From positions 32,001,830 through 32,065,829 of the forward strand of contig NC_089312.1 of NCBI RefSeq assembly GCF_036669915.1: a stretch of DNA of 64,000 nucleotides, in the 5' to 3' direction. Below the pieces are notes generated by a model. It was not told the DNA's origin. It saw only the letters and a list, made by a program, of their open reading frames with translations, and searched no databases. This document shows, piece by piece, positions 1-11,014 of the stretch (positions are counted from its first letter, which is position 1; every line of letters starts with the position of its first letter). Origin of the DNA: Pocillopora verrucosa. Lineage: Eukaryota; Cnidaria; Anthozoa; Scleractinia; Pocilloporidae. Position numbers and translations under genes: made by a program.

Positions 1-1
1 T

Positions 2-1991
2 TTGTTAGACAACAAAACCGTTCGCAGTCAGCTCTTGTTAACAGGAACTAAGATGGAAGACATTGGCACATACCACTGCGTGGCTCATAACAGCGCCGGA
101 GAAAGGGTATCAACAGTGTCTTCCTTATTAACAGAGGATTTAGGTAAGAGGCATTCATTTTTTGCACCTAAAAATGACAATTTATTCTTAGAAACTGTGC
201 CGATGATTTATCCGAAAAGCTTTATAACTTTGTCTCGTCAAAAGGAAGGTTATGAAACAAAATTACCTTCAACCTGAAGTGACTAACAGAATATTAGTTT
301 GGTGAGATGGAAAAAAACTCACCGTACAAAATGAAAAGAAAAGACAAAAAATTGAAGAGGAGGGCATAAATGGACTTGAAAGGGAGATTTAATGACAGCA
401 ACAACTTAGGATTGTTCCTGCTTTAAAATATGAGAAATAACTGCTGATTTGTCACTTACCAACTACCTTTGGAAATAGGAAGGACTCGTTTCCAGCTATT
501 TAATTGCCTTAAGCCACTCCTTAGGCGTGTCTTCCTTCCTTCTAGTCTATTTGCAAGAGATTTGCGAACCTGCAGCTATCATAGCAACAATAATTACCTC
601 ATTGTCATTCCTCAGACCTGCAACCTATTCAAAATGTGGAAGATCTCACGAACCAAAGCGCTGTTGTCGGTTTTAGTGTAACTTTTATCTGCACCGCCAA
701 GAGTCATCTCAAGCCAAGCATCTCATGTGCAAGGGGCAATGATCGGCATTCAACGCAATCCACCCCAGGGACCAACTTTCACCCTTCAGGCACTCAAACT
801 GTAACTCAAGTTGTTAAAGATCGGTGAAACCTAAGTGTTGTCATCGGTTCTGACGTTACTTTGAATTGTATTACAACTGGTCATCCTCAGTCAACCGTCA
901 GGTAGATCAAGAACGACAATTCATATGATGTCCAATCTACTTCAAGGACAATGATCACTGGAGATCGACGTGACCAAAACACTCTTTACCAACTGTTTAT
1001 AGAAAAAGTGAAGAAGGAGGATGGGGGCATATATCAGTGTGCTGCAACTAACATAGCAGAGGAAAAGGCATCTATCGAGGTCAACTTACGTGTGAATAAT
1101 TTAGGTAATAAAATCATGGATTTAGCTTTTTTGTGACACAGAGGTCTCTATCTTGCCTTCTTAGCTGTATTTATTTAAACTAATGTTTCGAAACAGACAT
1201 TAACATTCTACAAAGTTTGATCAAATAGATGCATTAAGAGTAAGTGTAAAAGAAAATAGGCTCAATTGTGACGGCAACGTCGATAGTCTCAGGCACTTCT
1301 AAAGTCTGTCTTAATTATGTTCTTTGTGTCTGACCACCATGGTTACTTCCCTATATAAACGCGTCTATTAACTCTCTGTCCTTGTGAAAACTTATCAAAT
1401 TGTTAGAAGGGACGTCCCCTGTGCCCTAGATGGACAGAATTTCCTGATTAGAAGTTGGTGATTTAAAAAGAGCTGAAAAGATGCAAATCCAGATCTGAAA
1501 TCTGAATCACGAACGCTGGCAAGAAGGACTGGATTGTCAATTTTTCAGCTGACTGCGATCGCTTTCGTGGTATCTGCATCTGTTTTTGCAGTTGGTGCAT
1601 TTTTGTGGGATCGACGTCTTTTAAAGGTATTCTCAAAAACTCTGTTTCCCCATTTATATGAAAAGGGCTCGTCACGCAATTTGATGCTCCAGCCCCTGAA
1701 AACCTATTGGCTTCAAACAGAAATAACAGTAATTACACATAATTAGATGACACTTTTTGCTTCCTTTAGTTAGCATGGGCCTTCTACCATTTAAATCACT
1801 GCTATTCTCTTTGACTTTTTATACTTTTTATACTACTTCAGCAAGTCCATATCCATGAGCCTCCTCCAAAAGTCAGAGAGTCAATCAGTGGTCTAATTGT
1901 ACTGGCAAGCGAGGGGTGCGGCTACCGCCTCTCTGTTGGGAGAAAGAAAAGGAAATCCAGTCTGACACGAATAAAACAGCTCTGCATATAG
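2..1991 (+). pseudogene. Ig-domain receptor, unit A (3' part, broken)
   Basis: This is the 3' part of an Ig-superfamily membrane receptor gene whose 5' exons lie before the window. Visible exons are the end of Ig2 (to 143, donor GTAAGA), the fused half-Ig plus Ig3 exon (616-1104, 489 nt), the transmembrane exon (1493-1626) and the tail exon (about 1842-1991). Ig signatures are clear: an F-strand D-x-G-x-Y-x-C in Ig2 and again in Ig3, and a helix beginning SIFQLTAIAFVVSAS. The Ig3 exon has two in-frame nonsense codons relative to copies B and C: TGA at 825-827 (Trp in DRW) and TAG at 903-905 (the Ig core Trp). About 60 bp, including the polypyrimidine tract, is missing before the transmembrane exon. 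The gene therefore cannot make a membrane-anchored receptor. A truncated secreted product ending in Ig3 is possible but unlikely. Confidence 0.82.
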
Positions 1992-2329
1992 TTACAGGAA
2001 GACGACCAGAAGCGTTTGAAGCGTTAGTTTTTACAACCCACTAAATCAAATGAGTCACACAAATGACAGAATAAATTTTGCAAACGACCAAATCAGTGCG
2101 TTACGCCTTTGACCCATAAGAGTGACTTGCATCTTAATTCTCCTCATAGCATCATCTGTCTGAATCACAGATGACCTTAGCCCTAAGCATTTTATTGGGA
2201 AATAAATAGAGAACAATATGGGAAATGTGCTGACAGATGTTAATGAGTAAAGGTATAAACTGGTTGGGTATCACGTTTACAAGCGACCGAAAAAGTCCCT
2301 ACAACTTACAGTGTATCATGATTACAGGG

Positions 2330-2339
2330 GGTAGGTTTC

Positions 2340-2371
<32 letters not shown>

Positions 2372-2690
2372 ATAAAACAAGGTAATTTTGTGTTACCAAA
2401 TGAGTCGGTAACGTAAATTGGCCACTGCAAAGAGTTTTAAAGCTTACGCTTCGAGCGTAAGTCCTTCGTTAGCCCTTCGTTAGCCCTTCGTTAGCCCTTT
2501 GTTAGCCCTTCGTTAGCCCTTCGTTAGCCCTTCGTTAGCCCTTCGTTAGCCCTTCGTTAGCCCTTCGTCATTTTCTGTGGCGAAGTACTTACCCTCAAAA
2601 CGTCATCTTTGAAACTCTCAAGTCAACGGTGGCCAACTTACGTTTTCAACTCAGTTGGTAATACTAAATTGCCTTATGAAGATTACAACC
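2330..2690. repeat. Palindromic MITE-like element around minisatellite, unit A
   Basis: The left part (TCGGTAACGTAAATTGGCCA, about 2404-2423) and the right part (ending near CAACTCAGTTGGTAATACTA at 2649-2668) are imperfect inverted copies around the 11-bp repeat. Related copies lie at about 29960-30240 and 55000-55215. No coding capacity is visible. It looks like a non-autonomous foldback element whose centre expanded into a minisatellite. Confidence 0.6.
2463..2575. repeat. 11-bp minisatellite (CGTTAGCCCTT)n
   Basis: About ten tandem copies of CGTTAGCCCTT are present, nearly perfect, with one variant copy (TTTGTTAGC). The corresponding place in unit C (about 30090-30130) has about four degenerate copies, so the array length differs between units. 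Confidence 0.9.
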
Positions 2691-4920
2691 GACCAAATAA
2701 GTGCAAACAACGGACAGAAAAGTCAAGCTAATTGTTTTTTACAACAGACAGTGTAACCAAGCTAATTATTTATTACAACTGAAAGAGTATTATGATAGCA
2801 ACCAATCGAATAAGTCAATACCAACTTCTTACTAACCGAGTGTGAGGGCTGTACTAAGGAGTATTGGTCATAGGTTAGCGAGTAGTTTTTTAGCTTTCGT
2901 GAACAAAAATACATGGCCTATGACCGTTTCCGTGTCATATGATAAAACAAGCTACTGGAGTGATGTCTACATTTTAGAAAATATAAAGTATAAACTAGCT
3001 CATTTTTGCAGCTGACTAAAACGAAGTGTGTACAGCTGACAGAGTAAAATTTCCAAGTGACTGTATAAGTCTGTGCAACAAACCAGATAATATTTCAATA
3101 ACGGCAAGTTGCGGAGTGATATTGGGAGAAAGATATGAGAGAAACTGACCGAGTGATGTTCACACTTGACCGCACAAGTGTAAACGAATGACTGATTTAT
3201 ATCTACTAAAGACCACCAAAAGGGTTATTAAAAAAAAGTAGGATCTCTTTGTATGTCAAGCATCGATTTTACCAAGACTACGAAAGGAAGAAAACAGACG
3301 GGAGAACGTTTAGTCTTTAGTAACAGCCATAATAAGAGCGACATCATTCTGAATTCTGCAAAGTTACTTCATTCCAGACTTCTTCCCTTAAGGCATAAAA
3401 AACGGTCAGTGATGTCAGGATTAGACACTTGATCTCTTTAGACTACTTCCCATATAACCTTTGGGTGTATTTTTTCCCGTTAAGCAAGAAAGTAACGAAA
3501 GATGAGCCGAGCATGAGATGTCATCATTCTTGCTGACTAAAAGATGAAATATTCCTGCTATGATAAGCTGGGTCATTTAGTATTGTTCGAGCCCACACTC
3601 CGGTTCCTCCTCTAGAAACAACGGCGGAAATCATGCAATCAACCCCATACGAAAGTGAAACGAAACGACCTCGGAAAAAAATTCCCAACTTGTATAGAGT
3701 GTTATCATGGAACGAAAATGGAGCAATTATTACTACCCTTACACGCGAATCACAAAGCCATGCCACATAAATTGGTTTTTTTGTATGTTTTTTTGTTGTT
3801 TTTTTCAAGAAAATAAAACTAAGATATTTTTAGCGGGAGAAATTACCTAGCTTCTTGTTGGGCTGTTGTGATGTTGAAATGTCCCGGAAGTTGACCACTG
3901 TCATAAAGAACCTCCCCATAATGTTCTCCATCTCTTTTGGACCTTTTTATGTCTTTAATTGAATTACGAGCACTTTAAGGGTTTTAATTCACTTCCGTTT
4001 TGTAGTCGGGTCAAATTGATTTATTCCGGAAAATTAACAGACAGTAACAAGACATTTGCACGCAAAAGTCCTAACCTTATGTGTAATGGTTTTGATAAAT
4101 AACACAATTTTGTCTGAAGTCTGCGTTCGACTCTGCACAACTTTTATTTTGATCTAAAGATGGCTACAAAAGCCGATAAGTAGTAGGGTCTTTAATAAAG
4201 AATACCTTTATTTCCTCTTTCTGATCTTTAGTGTTTCATGTAAATTCTCTATGAAAAACGTAATCTTCGCGTGGGTAGCACTTTGATGAACTTAATAGCA
4301 CACTTAAGAAAATATGTTTACTCATGCGCTCAAGGATGATGTTCATAAAAAGAAAGAGTGAAGCAGTTGCTACATATTTATGAATTGTAGGTCTAGTTTA
4401 TGTGTGAGGAAACGACCTCGGAAAAAAATTCCCAACTTGTATGGAGTGTTATCATGGAACGAAAAATGGAGCAATTATTACTACCCTTATTACCCTTGTG
4501 TGTTTTTTTGTCAGGAAGAAATAATATTTTTTAGCTCACGTTATCCAAACTTCTGTCTGCTAACAATTGCCCTTGGACAATCACATCAGGTGATTTTTGG
4601 ACCCTAAACCCTTCAGTCGAGGTATCAGAATAACAATGCAGCTGATTAAGTATCTTTCTAACAATTAGACAAGTGTTTAGCTATTAAAAGGAATTAACAC
4701 CCACGTTAAGCATAACTCTGGAAAGTTCAACATCACAAAACTCCTGGCGGTGGCGTATTCGTGATGACAAGAAATTATAAACTGAGATAACTTTATCCCC
4801 ATGTGGTCGACCCAGACAATTCTGAATACTCTTTCACGGAGTTGTGATATTTAACAAGTTCGTACACCCCTATAAATAGTTTTTGCAGTAATGGCCTAAA
4901 TAGCTAATCAATTCCAATCC
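2690..4920. other. Non-coding spacer between Ig and FReD genes, unit A
   Basis: No coding exon is recognised here. Parts align with unit C (2998-3240 with 30550-30760 and 32800-33010) and with unit B (3527-4600 with 15595-16560). A roughly 90-bp segment starting GAAACGACCTCGG occurs twice in this spacer (about 3660-3750 and 4405-4500) and also in B (about 16399) and C (about 30940). Confidence 0.6.
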
Positions 4921-4924
4921 AGAC

Positions 4925-4930
4925 TATAAA
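4925..4930 (+). promoter_or_regulatory. TATA box of FReD gene A
   Basis: TATAAA lies in the context CCAGACTATAAATGACGG, 84 bp before the ATG at 5014. The context and spacing recur before FReD B (17456) and FReD C (33777). The predicted start site is about 25-30 bp downstream. Confidence 0.6.
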
Positions 4931-5013
4931 TGACGGTGTTTCTTCAGTCCGTCACTGTTACATATTATAACCTTTCGTTGCTTAAAGCAAGAGAGAGCTT
5001 CACATTATATAAG

Positions 5014-6726
5014 ATGAATTCCCTTTTCAGAGTTTCTAATTGGCTGTTCGGGCCAATACTGTTGGTGATTCTAATCTCATCTTCAACGTGTACATGTAAG
5101 TAAGATTACCTTCTTACACCATAGTGATGAAGAGCTAAATTACCACTAGTTCGATTTCTCTGCATCAATTTCATCAGTTGCAGGCTGTGTAGACAAATCA
5201 TACATGTGCGAGGTTGCGCACTAAAACTAAGGCAAATCAAAATTTACTCAAAGACAATCGTCACACAGAGGCATAGGATGTGGTCGACGGAAGTCAGATT
5301 CCTTTCTCATCTACGATCCTCGGCTTTTTTATTTCCATTCTGCTCATTTACGTGCAACTTTGTTGACGAAACCTTCGTATTTTTATTCAACAGTTAAAAA
5401 TTGTGCTGAGCTGCACAGATCTGGTCAGAGAATCAATGGTATTTATACAATCAAACCTGACAACTCACAAGCCTTTGATGTATACTGTGACCAGACAACA
5501 GACGGTGGAGGCTGGACAGTGTTCCAGAGAAGACTAACTGGTTCCGTTGATTTTAACCGCAGTTGGGCTGACTACAAACATGGTTTTGGAAGTTTCCTCG
5601 ATGGTGAATTTTGGCTTGGACTGGATAAGATCCTTCGGCTGACTAAAAAGAATAAAAACAACAGGCTTAGAGTGGATCTGGGGGTCGATTCTAAAACAAT
5701 TGTTTACACTGAATATAAATGGTTTGGAATTGCGAACGAAACGGCTGAGTACCAGCTGAACATTGGCAATTGGGCAAGTAAGTCAATAAAAGCAACAATT
5801 AATGACAAGTAGCTTCGTTGCATGACAATAAATGAAACAGTGAAGCAAAAGGATACGACTCTCTGGGGAAAAAGAAAAAGAAAATGATTGTAGTACCTAT
5901 CAGTCGACAGACAAAACGATTGAGATCTCTTACTCTCGGGACTTGACTGGTTTTCCCGGTCTTGAAATCAAAGTTAGAGGCTAAAGAAGATGAATTTGGT
6001 CCATCGAGTATCAACAAAATGACTACACTGAAGAGCTCAGTTATAGCCGTCTAAGTTAGCCTCATATGAGCTTTTTAACAATAAATCACCTCGACTATTT
6101 TTTCTTGTATACGTTTTCGTCTAGACTAAGCACTTTGTGAGCATATTACCGCATGTATATGTGCGTGTTACTCTAGTGAATAGATTTCGTCTAGTATTCC
6201 TTTAACGAGTCCCTGACTCAGCAAAGGGTCTGAAAATCTGACCTGTAATGCAAGTATTAAAGCTCAATGTCGCAATGCTCAGATTCACGTTTTTCTTTTC
6301 CCTTTTTTTTACTCACTCATCTTCTAGAGATAAAAAAATCTTTTTTCCCATTTTTTTTTTCATCTTGACAAAAATTGCGCACAAGTTTCAAATAATTTAT
6401 GAGTGGATCTTACTTTTTTAGCAGATGCGACTCTCAATGATTCTCTCTGTGATCATAATGGCTCAAAGTTTAGAACCTGGGATCAAAAGCATTCCATCTG
6501 TCCTGAAAAAGTAGGGGAAAGCTGGTGGTTCCCGGAAGACTGTGCTATTAGTTCAAATCTAAACGGAATTTATGAAAGCAAAGACAACGGAATTCATTGG
6601 GGAAAATTAGATCCTAAAGATGCTACTCGCACTCCCAAAACAACAGAAATGAAAATCAGACCTGCAGACTTCAAACGGCGAGAAGAGAGGCGGACAAAAC
6701 GAGGAACAATGAAAGAAAGGGTGTGA
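5014..6726 (+). CDS. Secreted fibrinogen-related protein (FReD), unit A
   Basis: A three-exon gene: 5014-5095 (signal peptide), 5394-5777 and 6425-6726, in phase 1/1, totalling 768 nt or 255 aa. Exon 1 begins MNSLFRVSNW and has a hydrophobic core (LLVILIS), predicting secretion. The fibrinogen C-terminal domain starts about residue 30 and carries FDVYCDQTTDGGGWTVFQRR, FWLGLDK, LRVDL, a W-W-F-P-E-D-C block with the second disulfide pair (C-P-E-K to E-D-C), SSNLNGIY and EMKIRP. The usual acidic calcium-loop sequence before the first of these cysteines is replaced by TWDQKH, so calcium binding is doubtful. Splicing creates an N-A-T sequon at the exon 2/3 boundary. The C-terminus extends 17 basic residues beyond FKRR, where copy C stops. 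Family members are secreted pattern-recognition lectins (ficolin/tachylectin type). The ligand is unknown. Confidence 0.88.
5176..5215 (+). other. Possible unused cysteine-containing exon in FReD A intron 1
   Basis: After an acceptor-like TTGCAG, the phase matching exon 1 reads CVDKSYMCEVAH and then a stop. The same segment is present in B (about 17715) and C (about 34037, CVGKSYMCEVAH). Its conservation, cysteines and correct phase suggest a skipped or decayed small exon, but no strong donor follows. Splicing 5095 to 5394 directly gives a clean product without it. Confidence 0.25.
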
Positions 6727-7054
6727 TGGTGAAAGAGCGCGTTCACATGTTTCCTCGGACAACACTGATTTGTTTTCTGAACTTCTCATGTATATCAAGA
6801 AATTTACGCTTTTGATTGAAGGACTACTGTTGATCTCGCTAAATTTCTTTGCACTTTTTCTTCTGTTATTTCATGCCTAGGGTAAAACGTTATTTGTCAA
6901 TTCTGGATTGATCGATCGATTCGGAGAATTTCAGTAAGTTATAACATTCTTTTTAATCAACAAGTGTGGCTGTCGTTGGTATTTAAGAATTCCCAACACC
7001 AACGCAATGACGATAATCAAATGAGAGAAAACTATTTGTAGAAATATTTGTAGC

Positions 7055-7290
7055 CGAAATGCGAACGAAACGGCTAAGTACCCACTAAACATTGAAAATA
7101 TTGCAAGTAAGTCGACAAAAACAACTATGAAAATTGACTCCGTTGCACGATCATAAATAAAGCATACAACTTTCTTGAAAAGGAATTTATGGATACGACT
7201 GAACAGGAATGATTAATTAGAGATATTTAGATCCTAAAGATGTTACCCGCGCTTCCAGAGCATCAGAAATGAAAATCAGACCAGTGAAAT
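7055..7290 (+). pseudogene. Degenerate FReD exon fragments, unit A
   Basis: The stretch 7055-7170 resembles the end of FReD exon 2 with its donor (GCGAACGAAACGGCTAAGTA, then ATTGCAAGTAAGTCGAC). The stretch 7226-7290 resembles the end of exon 3 (TTAGATCCTAAAGATG, then GAAATGAAAATCAGACC). The reading frame is disrupted and most of the domain is missing. This is a relic of an earlier FReD duplication, repeated at 19555-19800 in unit B. Confidence 0.7.
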
Positions 7291-7898
7291 TTTCTTTGAG
7301 CTTTTGAAATGAACTTTTCGACCCTATGACTTGATTAAGGCACCTGATCGACCAGAAAAGCAAATGGCATACGGTGAAGAAAGTGGCGGATAAAACCAGG
7401 ACCAAAGGTGCGAACAATCGATTAAAGCGAAAATGAAGTTCACGCAATTTATACAAGAAAATAAGGTGATTCGGAGTAAGGGTGAACTGAGCAGTTAAGG
7501 CGTAATATTAGACAATGCACCAAAGGTGGAGAAGTTAATAGGGGAACACTGTATTTGACCATTATTGGTGAAATATCTTAGTTCCACAGTAAATTGTGTG
7601 AACCCAAGAACAACTTTCTGATCGTGTAAACTGGTCGTCCGGGCTAGAGTAATCCAGAGAAGACTGTCGTCATCATTGTTATCAGAGTCAATTGACTTTG
7701 ATGAGGACTTCCGCCTATTTTGTCGAATTGTCAGTCATTACTAATGTGTCACTCCTAAAATGGTTGTTAGATGGTTATCAAATGATTATTTGATCGCCTA
7801 AGAGAGTTCCCTCTTTCGACAGAACAACATTATTAATATAGAACAGACTGAAATGTTTATCTGTCTTGTTACGGAGTTAGGACAAAGAAAACATCTCT
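7291..7898. other. Non-coding spacer, unit A
   Basis: No exon is recognised. The stretch 7610-7710 is a degenerate half of the foldback family seen intact at 34645-34975 (GTCGTCCGGG, then GAGTCAATTGACTTTGATGA). It is closely matched in unit B at about 20115-20220. Confidence 0.5.
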
Positions 7899-7974
7899 GA
7901 GTCCCCAAGAGGGATCGAAACCCACACCTACAGATTCCATGCTCCGAAGCTCTACCATTGAGCCACGTAGACTC
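7899..7974 (-). repeat. tRNA-derived (SINE-like) sequence, unit A
   Basis: On the minus strand these 76 nt have a tRNA layout: 5' GAGTC pairs with 3' GACTC. There is an A-box-like TGGCTCAATGG with a GCTC/GAGC D-stem, and a B-box-like GTTTCGATCCC. The anticodon arm is poor. It has moved with the duplicated unit, since a truncated copy is at 20341-20409. It is more likely a tRNA pseudogene or SINE head than a working tRNA gene. Confidence 0.5.
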
Positions 7975-10400
7975 AATGGTGAGCGAGGCCATCACGTGAA
8001 CCAATAATTCCCAAATGTCCCAAGCTTGTGACATTTCTCCAAACAATCACTTTCGGGTCGGATAATATGATGATAAAATCATTGTTAGTTGTCATCTATA
8101 AGCTTATTTGTCAATCAACGGTGAAAATACCCTTTTACGGTGAGAAAAGGCTTTCAAAGGGCCAAGAAGCAAAAACCGTGGAAAGGTTTCAATTGTCAGA
8201 CAAAGAAATTTGATAAATGATGAACAATACTTACTGCTGAAGGAAACGGAAACGAAGCGGAAGCGATTAGCAGTCAATCGTGTCTATTTCAAGATAGGCA
8301 ATTCCACAGCTGGAATGGAATGGGTCTTGACTAAGCATTCAACAAGAAATAAGTAAGTTACGAAGCATTTAGAAGGAACCAAGCAAGTTACGCGAGTGTC
8401 TCCTCGAGCTTAGCTCGAAAACTAGTAACTCCCTCTAAATCTTGTATAAAAAATTGCCAAATATCTGATGAGATAGCCTCTCGAGTATAGAGTTATGGAG
8501 CCACGATTTCAACCCTTTGAAATATAAAGGGAAAGGTTGGACACGAGTAAGAAAGAATCGTGCTAAAAAATATTTTTAGTGAAGCAGAAAAAAACACTTT
8601 TATTCGTCGGTGGAAAGGGAAAAAAAACAAAACAAAGCAAAAGCAATCAAAGGGCTCTTGGAGCCAGCTCATTCATATCGTGGCTTAAGTTTATATTGAT
8701 TTCTTGGACTTGCTGAATATAGGTTAAGTTGAATTCGGTTTATGTGATTTTTTAAGACTTTAGAATAAATTTCTTTTATTTTGAGGTCAGTTGTGTGATA
8801 GGAAAACACGTGCATTCTTCGCGATGGGAATTGGAAAAAAGTCGTTGTGTGCGCTGCAGGTAGGATGAGTAGAGGTCATTAGGCAGACAGTGTCCTTTTT
8901 GTTGGTGGGTGTGTGTGTGTGTTTGTAGGGCGGGGGGTGGGCCGGTGGGCATAATCAGGCATCAAATGTTGTTCTAACAGCAAAATATTAGTAGCCCTCA
9001 TCTTTCACCATCATTTGCACTATTATGAAATATTCCTTTCCCGTTTCTTGATATCTCTTGTTTTTAACAAAGTGGCCACTGCATTTGATTTTAAACAAAG
9101 CGGCCACAATCGTTCTTAATAGAATTTCAAGCCTTCGTGCAGCCTGATTTTCACATATTAATATTTGCGTAATCACCAAACAGATGAGGGATAAAACTAC
9201 CAGAAAAGTAAACAAATGGCCAGTCACGAAAGCAACGCTTCGCTTTTCCCTGTAGAAATTAGGTGTGAACATTTCGGCTACTCGATACAAGTTGCATTTT
9301 TGGAAGTTCGGAAACGTGATTTGAGGTTATTATTTTTATTAAACCATAAAAACATTTTATTTCTTTCCATGTAAGTTTTTGAGCTTCATCGAAATTAATT
9401 TTGATTTTGACGAGACTACTTCCCTTCACGGTCCACAATGCAACTTCCGTTTACGAAATACAACTTCCATTCACGGTCGACAACTTCCTTCAACATCTTC
9501 TTCACCACAATACCCCATTCAGTGCTTCCAGCATGAATAAGCTAAAAAGGACGAGCATTGGTAAAAACAATCCCCGAAAACAGGAGCTTTTCGTCCAAAC
9601 GGAAAGGTTGGAATCAGAGTGCTGAATTTCAATTAAAGACATTTACGTCTTTCACCACTTTTTAATGTCCAGTCCTTACGGAGAGAGGAAAAATAGCGCT
9701 CTAGATATATCTTAGAAAAAAATATACGTCTTCGAAATCGTAAGAACTCTACCTCAAACGTGCAAAGAGTGGGTTGATTCTCAGTCCACATGTGTACTAC
9801 GCTATCCGGACTTATGTTTACTTATTTTGATAAGCTGAACGAGTTTCAAGGATGCCAGAGCAAAGATTGCATTGCATCTTAACTTGCATACTTATTGACG
9901 AGATAATTTACATCGTGGATCTCTTAGGAGGTACGATTTAGCCTGTTTAATCCTTCCACAATCCCGAAGTATGCGACCCTTCCACTGTAGAGTGCCAAAG
10001 TTTCCTCAATATTTTCCTATCTCCATAAGAGCTAAACATATTTAGAGAAGAAAAATATACTGGTTGGCAACAAAATCGCTTTTGATGATCATTTGACCTG
10101 TATCTTTATGGGTGTTAAAAGCCTCCGATCCAAACAAACTTGTCAGTTAAAGCTTTCGTTTACGTGGGCGAATCTCTAATAAGCGGACCTTTGCAAAGGA
10201 AATAAAAGCAATCACAAGCTTTTTACAATTTTTGCTGGTGTATTTACTGATCTTCGTTGTAAGGTTTTTATGCGGGTCGTGGGTTCTTTCTTATAAAATA
10301 AAAGGTATGGTTATGCCCCGTTGAGAATTAAACGGCATGTTCATACACCCACTAAGAACTTGAGTTGTTTGTTGACCGTCCCACATAACCATTGAATTTT
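7975..10400. other. Duplicated intergenic sequence, unit A
   Basis: No recognisable gene is present. The sequence aligns colinearly with 20410-22400 in unit B. It includes a short GT-rich tract near 8905-8925. Open stretches are short, differ in frame between A and B, and show no protein-like conservation. Confidence 0.55.
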
Positions 10401-10412
10401 TACTTCAGATAA

Positions 10413-10740
10413 CACAGGCAGCCCAAGCTCGCGTCTCGTTGTGACTCGGTGTTAAGTTACGAAAGGAACCTTTGAGAATCTGAACACGTTACAAGGAATA
10501 GCATGGGGAGCGAAATGCGGTCGATTTACAGCGATAAATATTTCGAAATATGAACATTCTACATGTAAAAAAAAATCAATAGAACTTACGCACATCTTGT
10601 TTGTCCATCGTAGTTTCCGGCGATTTCTGCCATTTCAAGCTTGCATGTAAAAAAAAAAATCAATAGAACTTACCCACATCTTGTTTGTCCATCGTAGTTT
10701 CCGGCGATTTCTGCCATTTCAAGCTTGCTCTGCTATCGCT
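10413..10740 (-). repeat. Insertion with tandem 84-bp exon-like duplication
   Basis: Two tandem copies, about 84 bp each, cover roughly 10559-10727. Read on the minus strand each gives ATG and an open reading of MAEIAGNYDGQTR, followed by a donor-like GTAAGTTC (exon-like parts 10633-10590 and 10717-10674). The adjacent segment 10413-10440 (CAGGCAGCCCAAGCTC) appears in inverted orientation in unit B at about 22423-22450. The duplicated exon-like block is absent from B. It may be a captured first exon carried by a mobile element. The source gene is not recognised. Confidence 0.5.
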
Positions 10741-11014
10741 CTTATTCCTGTCATAACACCATGTCACTTACTCTCCAGACTACATTGTAATGAAGGCTAA
10801 TTCGCCCAAAATTTTAAAGTAAAAGCTATGATTTGGAATTGATAAAAAAGACAGCCGGAGCGTTGAGTTACGATGTACGTGGTGGATTGGCGCCTGAAAA
10901 AGCTGCCTGACGGTTTAATTACCGGATTGTAACGTAGTAATCCTTGACAAACAACCGAAATTATCCAGAGCGTTCCATGCCCACTTCTCGAAAAATGATA
11001 CTTTTTGTAGGTTG

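Noticed and set aside
3200..3500. Possible CRISPR, operon or other prokaryotic features in spacers
   Set aside because: The tandem repeats are direct minisatellites or foldbacks and all genes are spliced, so prokaryotic features do not apply.
5799..6017. Minus-strand open stretch downstream of FReD A exon 2 (and its equivalents in B and C)
   Set aside because: It lies in the FReD intron, changes length and frame between copies, and has no protein-like conservation.
7798..8046. Minus-strand open stretch as a small gene
   Set aside because: It is a translation across the tRNA-derived element and its flank; the unit B copy breaks the frame.
9401..9625. Plus-strand open stretch in the unit A spacer
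   Set aside because: The aligned unit B sequence at about 21860-22070 does not keep the frame and there is no splice or domain evidence.
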